Of a stretch of DNA of 64,000 bases, positions 38,732-46,980 are shown piece after piece (the stretch's first letter is position 1; each line of letters opens with the position of its first letter). The notes under the pieces are model-generated. The model was not told where the DNA came from, did not search any database, and saw only the letters and a list, made by a program, of their open reading frames with translations. The stretch comes from Shewanella schlegeliana. GTDB taxonomy: Bacteria; Pseudomonadota; Gammaproteobacteria; Enterobacterales; Shewanellaceae. The translations under genes and the position numbers were made by a program. The stretch spans positions 124,001 through 188,000 of the forward strand of contig NZ_JAESVD010000002.1 of NCBI RefSeq assembly GCF_016765635.1, in the 5' to 3' direction.

Positions 38732-39085
38732 CTATGCATAGCCTCTTTCAATTTCAACACCCACTGCCGCAGCGGTTGGTACTGCGCCAGGCTTCATCAC
38801 CTTAACCTTAACCCAAGGCACATTAAACTCAGTCATCACGCAATTTGCGACCATTTCAGCCACAGTTTCAATCAACTCAATCGGCTTTTCGGTGATAAGT
38901 GCTGTCAATCGGTTCGACACCGTTTCGTAGCAAAGCGCATATTGATAGTCATCACTATCGGCTGCAGGACGATTATTCCAAGCCATGTCTAAATCAATTA
39001 GCAAGCTTTGGTGGATCTGCTTTTCCCACTCATAGATCCCGATAACAGTTTCAATTCTAAGCTCTCTAATCAGTACTTTATCCAT
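38732..39085 (-). CDS. folB: dihydroneopterin aldolase
   Basis: Cytoplasmic folate-pathway aldolase of 117 residues. The start DKVLIRELRIETVIGIYEWEKQIHQSLLIDLDMAWN is typical. The catalytic Glu lies in YELIETVAE-like KPIELIETVAEMVAN, and a Lys in VKVMKPGAVPTAAAVGVEIER. It is the first gene of the folB-folK-uppP set and is divergent from plsY. Confidence 0.95.
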   Translation of the reverse strand: MDKVLIRELRIETVIGIYEWEKQIHQSLLIDLDMAWNNRPAADSDDYQYALCYETVSNRLTALITEKPIELIETVAEMVANCVMTEFNVPWVKVKVMKPGAVPTAAAVGVEIERGYA

Positions 39086-39396
39086 GATATCTCCAAAACT
39101 TTAATCTATGACACTGAGGTCAGATAAGCTAAAACGAACAAAAAGGATATAATCCGCCACAAAGCTGAAATATTAGCCTGATGCTCTTTCTAACGAGGCC
39201 AAACCAAAGTAGGATAAGTCTCGATATATAAAGAATTATTAAAAAGCTGTCACCTGTAAGACAAGCTTACCAACAAAGCGTTATGAGCAATATTTTTCGG
39301 GCTAGTGACCCATTTTAGTCGTAACCGCGCGACAAAAAATAGCAACGTATATATTACGTGGCGCGATGATACCCTAAGACGAATAAGGAAACCAAT
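39086..39396. other. divergent gap between folB and plsY
   Basis: No gene or repeat is supported in these 311 bases. They hold the divergent promoters. An AAGGAAA ribosome site lies just before the plsY TTG. Confidence 0.4.
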
Positions 39397-39999
39397 TTGA
39401 CCGTAACAGTACTGACCATAGTGATGATATTTGCCGCCTATCTGGCTGGCTCGATATCGAGTGCTGTTTTGGTTTGTAAAATGCGTGGACTTCCCGATCC
39501 TCGCAGTCAAGGTTCTGGTAATCCAGGTGCGACCAATGTACTACGCATCGGCGGCGCTAGCTCTGCAGCATTAGTTCTTTTTTTCGATATGCTAAAAGGT
39601 GCGGCACCTGCATATCTTGCGTTTAGACTCGGCGTTGACCCTATTGCACTGGGTGTTATCGCCATCGCAGCCTGTCTTGGACATATCTTCCCGATATTTT
39701 TTCACTTTAAAGGCGGTAAAGGTGTTGCTACCGCTTTCGGAGCCATGGCCCCCATCGGTCATGACTTAGCACTTTGGCTTATGGGCTCTTGGATTGTCAT
39801 CCTCCTACTCACCCGCTACTCCTCCTTTGCCGCCATCTGTACCGCTCTGCTCGCCCCGGTTTACACTTGGTGGCTTGACGACAGATTCACCATTCCCGTA
39901 GCCATGCTGTCAACGCTCATAGTGATCCGTCACAAAGATAATATTAAGCGCCTGCTTAAGGGTGAAGAGTCTAAAGTCTCGCGGAAAAAACATAGTTGA
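39397..39999 (+). CDS. plsY: glycerol-3-phosphate acyltransferase PlsY
   Basis: Inner-membrane enzyme that acylates glycerol-3-phosphate from acyl-phosphate, the first step of phospholipid synthesis. The 200 residues have five or so spans. Conserved loops are visible: [53 protein letters not shown] and a late [15 protein letters not shown]. The start is TTG with AAGGAAA nearby. A strong convergent terminator follows. Confidence 0.95.
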   Translation: MTVTVLTIVMIFAAYLAGSISSAVLVCKMRGLPDPRSQGSGNPGATNVLRIGGASSAALVLFFDMLKGAAPAYLAFRLGVDPIALGVIAIAACLGHIFPIFFHFKGGKGVATAFGAMAPIGHDLALWLMGSWIVILLLTRYSSFAAICTALLAPVYTWWLDDRFTIPVAMLSTLIVIRHKDNIKRLLKGEESKVSRKKHS

Positions 40000-40149
40000 A
40001 TCTATAGTTGAGTCGACAGGTAAACTATCATCTTCAAGGCACCTTCTTATGTAACCACAATGAAGTGGTACCGTGATGAACAACATTACCGATGGTTTCC
40101 ACGTTAGCAATGCCAATCAGGACATATAACGAAACCCTTTTTACTAACA

Positions 40150-40177
40150 AAAACGGCGCTCAATGAGCGCCGTTTTT
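40150..40177. terminator. bidirectional terminator between plsY and tsaD
   Basis: The stem AAAAACGGCGCTC / GAGCGCCGTTTTT with a short loop has A and T runs on the two sides. Confidence 0.9.
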
Positions 40178-40192
40178 GTATTTTTCTAAACC

Positions 40193-41209
40193 TTAATCGA
40201 CAGGCTCTAGCGTATCGAGTGGCCATCTTGGCTGCCCCTTGACCGCTAAGTCTTCAACTTGTCCAGCTTTTAAACGCTGCAAGCCCGCATAGGCTATCAT
40301 TGCGCCATTATCGGTACAGAACTCGCCACGGGGATAATATACCTTGCCACCTAAACCTTGCATCATCTCAGCAAGAGATGCACGTAAGCGTGTGTTAGCA
40401 CTCACGCCGCCAGCGATCACTAGGTTTTTATAACCCGTTTGCTTCAATGCACGCTTACATTTTATCGCTAAGGTATCGACAACCGCCTCTTCAAATGCAC
40501 AGGCGATATTGGCGCGAGTCTGCTCATCTTTTGGCTCTGCAGCAATGGTGTTAGCCGCAAACGTTTTAAGGCCCGAAAAACTCATGTTAAGCCCAGGCTT
40601 GTCAGTCATCGGACGCGGGAAACGGTAACTGTTTGGCACACCTTTAGCGGCAAGCTTAGAAAGTCTTGGACCACCAGGGTAATCGAGACCCATCAGCTTA
40701 GCGGTCTTGTCGAATGCTTCACCAGCGGCGTCATCGACCGACTCTCCTAGCACGGTATAACGGCCTATGCCTTCAACCCCGACAATCATCGAGTGTCCGC
40801 CAGAAACCAGTAGCGCTAGAAACGGAAATTCAGGTACGTCATCTTCAAGCATCGGAGCCAATAAATGGCCTTCCATATGGTGTACCCCAATAGCAGGCTT
40901 GTCCCATGAAAAAGCCAATGCTCGACCGACACAGGCCCCCACTAATAAGGCACCAATAAGCCCCGGTCCCTTGGTATAAGCGATACCGTCGAGATCCTCG
41001 ATGCTCATATCGGCATCGGCTAACGCTTGGCGTATTAGAGGTACAATTTTGCGAACATGGTCGCGAGATGCTAGCTCAGGCACCACTCCACCATAATCAG
41101 CATGCAATTTAACCTGACTATAAAGCGTATGCGACAGCAAGCCCTTTTCATCATCATAAACCGCAATCCCTGTCTCATCACAGGATGTTTCTATACCTAA
41201 AACCCGCAT
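40193..41209 (-). CDS. tsaD: tRNA N6-threonylcarbamoyladenosine transferase TsaD
   Basis: Cytoplasmic enzyme that completes t6A37 formation on ANN-reading tRNAs with TsaB/C/E. The 338 residues begin [18 protein letters not shown]. The metal-binding pair is in [39 protein letters not shown] and [13 protein letters not shown] follow, with [12 protein letters not shown] near the end. It is divergent from rpsU, the usual arrangement in gammaproteobacteria. Confidence 0.97.
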   Translation of the reverse strand: MRVLGIETSCDETGIAVYDDEKGLLSHTLYSQVKLHADYGGVVPELASRDHVRKIVPLIRQALADADMSIEDLDGIAYTKGPGLIGALLVGACVGRALAFSWDKPAIGVHHMEGHLLAPMLEDDVPEFPFLALLVSGGHSMIVGVEGIGRYTVLGESVDDAAGEAFDKTAKLMGLDYPGGPRLSKLAAKGVPNSYRFPRPMTDKPGLNMSFSGLKTFAANTIAAEPKDEQTRANIACAFEEAVVDTLAIKCKRALKQTGYKNLVIAGGVSANTRLRASLAEMMQGLGGKVYYPRGEFCTDNGAMIAYAGLQRLKAGQVEDLAVKGQPRWPLDTLEPVD

Positions 41210-41335
41210 TTTTTCTCGTCTTCAATTGACATAATTAACGCCAATTCTACCTGCTGTGCTTTAATTACTCCATAGCCCTATCGCGGTCTGCGGATAATAT
41301 CGCCTAATATGACTCATTCTGATCGTTTTAAGGGG

Positions 41336-41363
41336 TTTACAAGAGGGTGCGAGTCGGTATAGA
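41336..41363 (+). promoter_or_regulatory. sigma-70 type promoter of the rpsU operon
   Basis: TTTACA and TATAGA are separated by 16 bases and lie about 75 bases before rpsU. The match to consensus is good at -35 (5 of 6). The assignment is by inspection. Confidence 0.55.
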
Positions 41364-41436
41364 ATTCCGCACCATTTTTAAATTATCTGAGTCAAGTAAT
41401 TGTCTCACACAACCTACACCTAAGGGGTGATGGCGT

Positions 41437-41652
41437 ATGCCAATTATTAAAGTACGTGAAAACGAACCATTCGACGTAGCTCTACGTCGTTTCAAGCGCT
41501 CTTGTGAAAAAGCTGGTATCTTAGCTGACGTTCGCGCTCGTGAATTCTACGAGAAGCCAACTACTGCACGTAAGCGTGCTAAAGCCGCTGCAGTTAAGCG
41601 TCTAGCTAAGAAGCTTTCTCGCGAAAACGCACGTCGCGTACGTTTATACTAA
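41437..41652 (+). CDS. rpsU: 30S ribosomal protein S21
   Basis: Small basic ribosomal protein of 71 residues needed for initiation on the 30S subunit. The sequence [32 protein letters not shown] is almost invariant in gammaproteobacteria. It is the first gene of the macromolecular-synthesis operon, followed by yqeY (eight bases), dnaG and rpoD. AAGGGG stands upstream of the ATG. Confidence 0.98.
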   Translation: MPIIKVRENEPFDVALRRFKRSCEKAGILADVRAREFYEKPTTARKRAKAAAVKRLAKKLSRENARRVRLY

Positions 41653-41659
41653 TCTCATT

Positions 41660-42103
41660 ATGAGCCTAGTTGATCAGCTAAAAGACCAGATGAAAGAAGC
41701 CATGCGCGCGAAAGAAAAAGTGCGCTTGGGGACAATTCGTATGGCACTAGCCGCCGTTAAGCAGATTGAAGTGGATACCCGCGAAACTCTGACTGACGAC
41801 CAAGCTATAGCGGTCTTAACCAAAATGGTAAAACAGCGTCGCGATTCTATTGCTCAATATACAGCAGCAGGACGTGACGAACTAGCGCAAGCAGAAGCAG
41901 AAGAGATTCTAGTTTTAGAAGACTTTTTGCCTAAGCCTCTTTCCGAAGAGGAAGTTGCTGCACTAGTTGATGCGAGCATCACTGAGATGGGCGCATCCAC
42001 CATGGCGGATATGGGTAAAGTAATGGGAGCATTAAAACCAAAGGTAATGGGTAGAGCTGACATGGCGGCAATTGGCGCTATGATCCGTGCAAAACTCAAG
42101 TAA
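41660..42103 (+). CDS. yqeY: GatB/YqeY domain protein
   Basis: Cytoplasmic protein of 147 residues related to the C-terminal domain of the GatB amidotransferase subunit. The start is LVDQLKDQMKEAMRAKEKVRLGTIRMALAAVKQIEVD. The later MADMGKVMGALKPKVMGRADMAAIGAMIRAKL is typical. It may bind tRNA, but a catalytic role is not known. It lies between rpsU and dnaG, seven bases after rpsU, so it is part of the operon. Confidence 0.9.
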   Translation: MSLVDQLKDQMKEAMRAKEKVRLGTIRMALAAVKQIEVDTRETLTDDQAIAVLTKMVKQRRDSIAQYTAAGRDELAQAEAEEILVLEDFLPKPLSEEEVAALVDASITEMGASTMADMGKVMGALKPKVMGRADMAAIGAMIRAKLK

Positions 42104-42168
42104 CTTTAGTTTTATTGCATGAATGAGCCGTGCTTCTGCGCGGCTTGTTTGTTTTCGAAATTCCCAAA

Positions 42169-42287
42169 TTTGATTTCACGAAATGTTTGATTTCACGAAA
42201 TGTTTAATTTCACGAAACGTTTGATTTCACGAAATGTTTGATTTCACGAAACGTTTGATTTCGAGTAACTTTTGATTTCACGTAATA
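42169..42287. repeat. seven tandem 17-bp repeats upstream of dnaG
   Basis: The unit is TTTGATTTCACGAAATG. Units start at 42169, 42186, 42203, 42220, 42237, 42254 and 42271. The first five match at 15 or more of 17 bases, and the last two are worn. Each has a near palindrome ATTTCACGAAAT. The block ends 22 bases before the dnaG ATG. It could bind a protein or shape the intercistronic mRNA. No described element of this kind comes to mind. Confidence 0.9.
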
Positions 42288-42309
42288 AAGGCGGCATTTA
42301 ACAACACTA

Positions 42310-44040
42310 ATGGCGATACCTCGTGATTTTATTAATGAGCTAGTAGCTCGCACTGATATTGTCGATTTGATCGACCCTAAAGTGCCCCTTAAAAAGGCGG
42401 GTAAAAATCACTCTGCCTGTTGTCCTTTTCATAGCGAAAAATCTCCCTCTTTCACCGTCAGCAGAGACAAACAGTTCTACCATTGTTTTGGCTGCGGCGC
42501 GCACGGCAACGTTATCGACTTTGTCATGGAATATGACCGACTCGACTTTGTTGATGCCATTGAAGAACTCGCCGGACAACTCGGACTCGAAGTCCCAAGG
42601 GAACAAGGCACTGGCAAGCCTCGAGATCAAGAGCTTAGCCGAGACTTATATCAGTTGATGGAAGAGGCTAGCCTGTTCTATCAAAGCCAACTTAGGCAAC
42701 ATACAGACAAACAAAAAGTCCTTGATTATTTAGCACTTCGAGGACTATCAAAAGAAGTGGTCGAACACTTCAATATCGGTTTTGCACCCGATGGTTGGGA
42801 TGGTTTACTCAGCCGTTACCGCCAAAACCAAGATTCGCAAGCCAAGCTATTAACCGCTGGTATGGTCATCGAGAACGACAGCGGTAAACGTTACGACCGC
42901 TTCCGTGACCGATTGATGTTTCCGATCCGCGATAGACGCGGGCGCGTTATCGGCTTCGGCGGCCGAGTGTTAGGTGACGGTACGCCAAAGTACTTGAATT
43001 CTCCGGAAACGCCCATATTTCATAAGGGTAATGAACTTTACGGTTTATACGAGTTAAAGCAACGTCATCGCGATCCACAACGAGTCCTGATTGTTGAGGG
43101 CTATATGGATGTGGTGGCACTGGCACAATTTGACGTTGATTATGCGGTTGCCTCACTCGGCACCTCTACAACGGCGGATCAGTTTCAACTGTTACTTCGT
43201 AGTGCAAAAGAAGTTATCTGCTGCTACGACGGCGACAATGCTGGTAAAGAAGCCGCATGGCGGGCACTCGAAACGGCACTGCCGTTATTAAAGCCCGGAA
43301 ACCAAGTTCGATTTATGTTCCTACCAGAAGGGGAAGACCCCGACACTCTGGTAAGACAGATTGGCAAAGAGCAGTTTGAAGCACAAATCGATCAGGCCAT
43401 GGCACTACCCGAGTTTTTGTTCGAAAACCTCGCAAAAACCTACGGCAACGAAGATAAGAGTGTTTTGGCAAAGAATGCCATTAAACTCATTGAAAAAGTG
43501 CAGGACACAGTACTACAGAGCCTGTTACTCGAAGATTTAGCACACAAGCTAAGAATGAACGGTGCAGACGAGCTTAAGCGAAAGTTTAACTTTTCCGCTA
43601 AGACGGCCGAAAAGCCAAGTCAGCACAAAGCGTTGAAAGGGCGCGGTACCCCGTTGCGATTAGCCATCGCCTTGTTAGTACAACACCCACGTTTAGGTGA
43701 GAACTTGCCTGAACAACCAGCGCTGAAACATATACAGATGGCCGGCATTGACTTGCTGAACCTTGTATTAGATTTAACTCGCGGACAAGTGATAAGCAGC
43801 GCACAACTACTTGAACAGTTCAGGGGCGATAACCAATTCAGCACCCTAAAGAAACTGACCCAATGGGATCATCAAGTGGCGGATGAAAACTTGCTTCAAA
43901 AGTTAAAAGAAACCCTCGTTTGGTTAAACAACCAGTATCTTGAGCAGCGATATCAAGAGCTGAGTATGAAGAAGAACCTCACGAAAGAAGAGCGGTTACA
44001 GCTTAGTAAGCTAATTTCAGTGATTAAAAACAAGGCTTAA
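42310..44040 (+). CDS. dnaG: DNA primase
   Basis: Replication primase of 576 residues. The zinc-binding domain is at 35-65 (CCPFHSEKSPSFTVSRDKQFYHCFGCGAHG). The TOPRIM RNA-polymerase domain carries VLIVEGYMDVVAL and CYDGDNAGKEAAWRALE. The C-terminal helicase-binding domain follows, with a short LTKEERLQLSKLIS tail. It starts 22 bases after the 17-bp repeat block and precedes rpoD in the classic operon. Confidence 0.97.
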   Translation: MAIPRDFINELVARTDIVDLIDPKVPLKKAGKNHSACCPFHSEKSPSFTVSRDKQFYHCFGCGAHGNVIDFVMEYDRLDFVDAIEELAGQLGLEVPREQGTGKPRDQELSRDLYQLMEEASLFYQSQLRQHTDKQKVLDYLALRGLSKEVVEHFNIGFAPDGWDGLLSRYRQNQDSQAKLLTAGMVIENDSGKRYDRFRDRLMFPIRDRRGRVIGFGGRVLGDGTPKYLNSPETPIFHKGNELYGLYELKQRHRDPQRVLIVEGYMDVVALAQFDVDYAVASLGTSTTADQFQLLLRSAKEVICCYDGDNAGKEAAWRALETALPLLKPGNQVRFMFLPEGEDPDTLVRQIGKEQFEAQIDQAMALPEFLFENLAKTYGNEDKSVLAKNAIKLIEKVQDTVLQSLLLEDLAHKLRMNGADELKRKFNFSAKTAEKPSQHKALKGRGTPLRLAIALLVQHPRLGENLPEQPALKHIQMAGIDLLNLVLDLTRGQVISSAQLLEQFRGDNQFSTLKKLTQWDHQVADENLLQKLKETLVWLNNQYLEQRYQELSMKKNLTKEERLQLSKLISVIKNKA

Positions 44041-44097
44041 TTAAAAATTCAGCCTCAAAAGTAAACACTTGGACTAGCACAGAGACGCGCCGAAGGC

Positions 44098-44103
44098 TAT
44101 AAT
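44098..44103 (+). promoter_or_regulatory. possible -10 box of an rpoD promoter
   Basis: TATAAT matches the -10 consensus exactly and lies 63 bases before the rpoD ATG. A -35 box at proper spacing is poor (TAGCAC). In E. coli rpoD has its own promoters, so one here is expected. Confidence 0.3.
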
Positions 44104-44166
44104 TGACGACTTGCGTGGCTGTTTTTTGCCCGTCGTTTTAACAGTTTCCCAACTTGGATGATATCT

Positions 44167-46017
44167 ATGGATCATACTCCGCAGTCGCAACTTAAATTGT
44201 TGCTCGCCAAAGGTAAAGAGCAAGGTTACTTAACCTATGCAGAAGTGAACGATCACTTACCTGCAGACATGGTCGATTCTGACCAGATTGAAGATATTAT
44301 CCAGATGATCAATGACATGGGTATTCGAGTCTACGAACAGGCTCCGGATGCTGATGAAATCATGATGTCTGAAGACAGCACCGATGACGATGCTGCAGAA
44401 GAAGCCGCTGCTGCGCTTGCAACAGTAGAAGCTGAATTAGGTCGTACAACTGACCCAGTACGTATGTATATGCGTGAGATGGGTACCGTTGAGCTACTGA
44501 CACGTGAAGGCGAGATTGTTATCGCTAAGCGTATCGAAGAAGGGATCAACACGGTTCAAGCGTCTGTTGCGGAATATCCGCAAGCGATTGCGATGATCCT
44601 AGAGCAATACGATCGCTACGAAGCCGAAGAAGTTAGACTTTCTGATATTATCTCTGGATTTGTTGACCCAAATGCAGAAGACGTTGCCCCAACCGCAACT
44701 CACGTTGGTTCTGAGTTATCTGATGACGATTTAGATGACGAAGATGATGACGATGATGACGATGATGATGACGATGATGACAGCGAAGGTGATGAGGGTC
44801 CAAAGGGTCCTGATCCAGAGGAAGCCAAAGAGCGCTTCACTCAGCTTCGTACTGCCCATGAAAACGCATTAAGAATCATTGCAGAAAAAGGTCGTGGTCA
44901 CCCAGAGTCGACTGTGGCACTTTTCGAAATTGGCGAGATCTTCAAAGAGTTCCGTTTGATGCCTAAGCAGTTTGACCGCTTAGTTAAGAACATGCGCTCT
45001 ATGATGGACAAAGTCCGTGTTCAAGAACGTTTGATCATGAAGCTTTGTGTTGAACAAGCCAAAATGCCGAAGAAAAACTTCGTCAAAGTTTACACCAGTA
45101 ACGAAAGCAGCATCGAGTGGTTCAACGACGAACTAGCATCAGGTAAGCCATATGTAGAAGGTCTGCAGATGGTTGAGTTTGATGTTCAACGTTGTCGTGC
45201 AAAGCTTGACGCTATCGAGACTGAAACCGGTCTTGCGATTGGTGCAATTAAAGATATCAACCGTCGTATGTCTATCGGTGAAGCAAAAGCTCGCCGTGCA
45301 AAGAAAGAGATGGTTGAAGCGAACTTACGTCTAGTTATTTCTATCGCGAAAAAGTACACCAACCGTGGTCTACAGTTCTTGGATCTTATCCAGGAAGGTA
45401 ACATCGGTCTGATGAAAGCGGTAGATAAGTTCGAATACCGTCGTGGTTATAAGTTCTCTACTTATGCAACTTGGTGGATCCGTCAGGCGATCACTCGCTC
45501 TATTGCTGACCAAGCAAGAACGATCCGTATCCCAGTACATATGATTGAGACTATCAACAAGCTTAACCGTATCTCTCGTCAAATGTTACAAGAGATGGGT
45601 CGTGAGCCTTCTCCTGAAGAGTTGGCAGAGCGCATGTTAATGCCTGAAGATAAGATCCGTAAGGTACTTAAAATTGCTAAAGAGCCTATCTCAATGGAAA
45701 CCCCTATTGGTGACGATGAAGATTCGCACTTAGGTGACTTCATTGAAGATACGACGCTTGAGCTACCACTAGACTCAGCGACAGGCGAAAGCTTGAAGAA
45801 CGCAACTCATGAAGTACTTGCTGGCCTAACAGCTCGTGAAGCTAAAGTACTGCGTATGCGTTTCGGTATCGACATGAATACTGACCACACGCTTGAAGAG
45901 GTTGGTAAGCAGTTTGACGTAACACGTGAACGTATTCGTCAGATTGAAGCTAAAGCGCTACGTAAGTTGCGCCACCCTTCTCGCTCAGAGATTTTGAAGT
46001 CTTTCCTAGACGAGTAG
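44167..46017 (+). CDS. rpoD: RNA polymerase sigma-70 factor
   Basis: Primary sigma factor, 616 residues from the chosen ATG ([19 protein letters not shown]). That start matches the family and has GGAT eight bases upstream; an ATG three codons earlier is also open. Region 1.2 is [24 protein letters not shown]. Region 2 is [55 protein letters not shown]. Region 4.2 is [20 protein letters not shown]. The non-conserved spacer contains 13 Asp in a row (44743-44781) built from GAT/GAC repeats, which is unusually long. Confidence 0.97.
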   Translation: MDHTPQSQLKLLLAKGKEQGYLTYAEVNDHLPADMVDSDQIEDIIQMINDMGIRVYEQAPDADEIMMSEDSTDDDAAEEAAAALATVEAELGRTTDPVRMYMREMGTVELLTREGEIVIAKRIEEGINTVQASVAEYPQAIAMILEQYDRYEAEEVRLSDIISGFVDPNAEDVAPTATHVGSELSDDDLDDEDDDDDDDDDDDDDSEGDEGPKGPDPEEAKERFTQLRTAHENALRIIAEKGRGHPESTVALFEIGEIFKEFRLMPKQFDRLVKNMRSMMDKVRVQERLIMKLCVEQAKMPKKNFVKVYTSNESSIEWFNDELASGKPYVEGLQMVEFDVQRCRAKLDAIETETGLAIGAIKDINRRMSIGEAKARRAKKEMVEANLRLVISIAKKYTNRGLQFLDLIQEGNIGLMKAVDKFEYRRGYKFSTYATWWIRQAITRSIADQARTIRIPVHMIETINKLNRISRQMLQEMGREPSPEELAERMLMPEDKIRKVLKIAKEPISMETPIGDDEDSHLGDFIEDTTLELPLDSATGESLKNATHEVLAGLTAREAKVLRMRFGIDMNTDHTLEEVGKQFDVTRERIRQIEAKALRKLRHPSRSEILKSFLDE

Positions 46018-46078
46018 TAAATACTCGACTTGAAAAGGGACAATTAATTGTCTCTAACGAGTTCAATTTCAAATAAGA

Positions 46079-46104
46079 AAGCTGCCTATGGGCAGCTTTT
46101 TTTA
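46079..46104 (+). terminator. intrinsic terminator after rpoD
   Basis: The stem AAGCTGCC / GGCAGCTT with a four-base loop is followed by TTTTTT. Confidence 0.85.
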
Positions 46105-46185
46105 TGCTAAACAAATTAAAACAGCAAAGATTGATTAACAGATAAGCAGTTGATCACTTAAGAGCGATTTCTAGTAAAAACTCTG

Positions 46186-46214
46186 ATGACAAGCGCTTAC
46201 AAACCTCGTATACT
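46186..46214 (+). promoter_or_regulatory. promoter of tRNA-Ile(CAU)
   Basis: ATGACA and TATACT are separated by 17 bases. Transcription would start near 46221, about 30 bases before the tRNA. The -35 hexamer is the same as that found twice in the downstream array. Confidence 0.65.
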
Positions 46215-46250
46215 TCTTTGCGCTTTCGATAGTGACGACTATCTTAAGTC

Positions 46251-46327
46251 GGCCCCTTAGCTCAGTTGGTTAGAGCATACGACTCATAATCGTCAGGTCC
46301 ACGGTTCAAGTCCGTGAGGGGCCACCA
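46251..46327 (+). tRNA. ileX: tRNA-Ile(CAU), lysidine-modified minor isoleucine tRNA
   Basis: The 77-base gene encodes its CCA. The acceptor stem is GGCCCCT / AGGGGCC, the D arm is GCTCAGTTGGTTAGAGC, the anticodon loop is CTCATAA with CAU at 46285-46287, and the T arm is CACGG TTCAAGT CCGTG. The acceptor and T-loop (TTCAAGT) match E. coli tRNA-Ile2 rather than either methionine tRNA. The first anticodon-stem pair is a T-C mismatch. TilS should convert the wobble C to lysidine so it reads AUA. A terminator follows directly. Confidence 0.93.
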
Positions 46328-46335
46328 ATTTTGAT

Positions 46336-46366
46336 AAACCGCTTAAAGAAATTTAAGCGGTTTTTT
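46336..46366 (+). terminator. terminator after tRNA-Ile (type A hairpin)
   Basis: The stem AAACCGCTTAAA / TTTAAGCGGTTT with a GAAA loop is followed by TTT. Copies of this hairpin recur at 46575 and 46814 with a paired A-T to G-C change on both sides of the stem. Confidence 0.9.
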
Positions 46367-46398
46367 CATGCCTGTAATTTGACTGCCGAAACAAAAAT

Positions 46399-46445
46399 CA
46401 TAATCGTCATCAATTCATGCAGTTCAAGTCCGTGAGGGGCCACCA
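46399..46445 (+). repeat. tRNA-Ile 3'-half copy R1
   Basis: The 47-base segment starts with CATAATCGTC (anticodon and 3' stem), has a changed variable region, then GTTCAAGTCCGTGAGGGGCC and ACCA as in the real tRNA. The 5' half of the tRNA is missing. A type B hairpin follows. Confidence 0.9.
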
Positions 46446-46458
46446 ATTTAAAACGAAG

Positions 46459-46483
46459 AAGCCTACCTTGTGTAGGCTTTTTT
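46459..46483 (+). terminator. type B terminator after R1
   Basis: The stem AAGCCTAC / GTAGGCTT with a CTTGT loop is followed by TTTT. Confidence 0.8.
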
Positions 46484-46496
46484 GTATCTGCAAAAA

Positions 46497-46525
46497 ATGA
46501 CATGACCTTATGTAAAAACCATAAT
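46497..46525 (+). promoter_or_regulatory. candidate promoter of the first tRNA-half RNA
   Basis: ATGACA and CATAAT are separated by exactly 17 bases. The -10 box is the anticodon segment of copy R2. Both boxes match consensus at 5 of 6. Confidence 0.5.
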
Positions 46526-46566
46526 CGTCATCAATTCGCGCGGTTCAAGTCCGTGAGGGGCCACCA
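46520..46566 (+). repeat. tRNA-Ile 3'-half copy R2
   Basis: As R1 but with GCGCGG before the T loop, so the T arm can still pair (CGCGG with CCGTG, one G-T pair). It ends in CCACCA and a type A hairpin. Confidence 0.9.
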
Positions 46567-46605
46567 ATTTTGATAAGCCGCTTAAAGAAATTTAAGCGGC
46601 TTTTT
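46532..46605 (+). ncRNA. predicted tRNA-half-like small RNA, copy 1
   Basis: A transcript starting about seven bases after the candidate -10 box would hold the T arm, the 3' acceptor strand with CCA, and the type A terminator stem, about 75 bases in all. The 5' acceptor strand is absent, so the AGGGGCC segment stays free to pair with tRNA-Ile2 precursors. Existence of the RNA is inferred from the boxes only. Confidence 0.35.
46575..46605 (+). terminator. type A terminator after R2
   Basis: The stem AAGCCGCTTAAA / TTTAAGCGGCTT with a GAAA loop is followed by TTT. Relative to the hairpin after the true tRNA, one A-T pair has become G-C. Confidence 0.85.
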
Positions 46606-46637
46606 CATGCCTGTAATTTGACTGCCGAAACAAAAAT

Positions 46638-46684
46638 CATAATCGTCATCAATTCATGCAGTTCAAGTCCGTGAGGGGCCACCA
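46638..46684 (+). repeat. tRNA-Ile 3'-half copy R3
   Basis: Identical to R1, exactly 239 bases downstream of it. Confidence 0.9.
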
Positions 46685-46697
46685 ATTTAAAACGAAG

Positions 46698-46722
46698 AAG
46701 CCTACCTTGTGTAGGCTTTTTT
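46698..46722 (+). terminator. type B terminator after R3
   Basis: Same hairpin as at 46459, displaced by 239 bases. Confidence 0.8.
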
Positions 46723-46735
46723 GTATCTGCAAAAA

Positions 46736-46764
46736 ATGACATGACCTTATGTAAAAACCATAAT
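46736..46764 (+). promoter_or_regulatory. candidate promoter of the second tRNA-half RNA
   Basis: Same ATGACA, 17-base spacer and CATAAT as at 46497, displaced by 239 bases. Confidence 0.5.
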
Positions 46765-46805
46765 CGTCATCAATTCGCGCGGTTCAAGTCCGTGAGGGGC
46801 CACCA
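46759..46805 (+). repeat. tRNA-Ile 3'-half copy R4
   Basis: Identical to R2, exactly 239 bases downstream of it. Confidence 0.9.
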
Positions 46806-46844
46806 ATTTTGATAAGCCGCTTAAAGAAATTTAAGCGGCTTTTT
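46771..46844 (+). ncRNA. predicted tRNA-half-like small RNA, copy 2
   Basis: Second copy of the unit at 46532, identical in sequence, with the same promoter boxes and type A terminator. Confidence 0.35.
46814..46844 (+). terminator. type A terminator after R4
   Basis: Same G-C variant hairpin as at 46575, displaced by 239 bases. Confidence 0.85.
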
Positions 46845-46876
46845 CATGCCTGTAATTTGACTGTATAACTAAAAAC

Positions 46877-46923
46877 CATAATCTTCATCAATTCCTGCTG
46901 TTCATGTCCGTGAGAGCCAGCCA
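46877..46923 (+). repeat. tRNA-Ile 3'-half copy R5, worn
   Basis: Same length as the others but with changes in the anticodon segment (ATCTTC), the T loop (TTCATGT) and the acceptor strand (GAGAGCCAGCCA). The following type B hairpin is also degraded. It appears to be the oldest or least constrained copy. Confidence 0.8.
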
Positions 46924-46980
46924 ATTTAAAGCGGAAAACCCTACTTCATTTAGACTTCTTATATCTTTAGTCGCTAATGA

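Noticed and set aside
42169..42287. CRISPR array in front of dnaG
   Set aside because: The repeats are directly adjacent 17-base units without spacers and no cas genes are present.
46377..46404. Promoter in the type A spacer before R1
   Set aside because: TTGACT and CATAAT are present but only 14 bases apart, too close for normal sigma-70 use.
46399..46923. Additional functional tRNA genes after tRNA-Ile
   Set aside because: All five copies lack the 5' acceptor strand, the D arm and the 5' anticodon stem, so none can fold as a tRNA.
46251..46923. Prophage or island attachment site at the tRNA
   Set aside because: tRNA 3' ends are common integration sites, but no integrase or phage gene lies nearby and the copies are only about 120 bases apart, so an integrated element is not present now.
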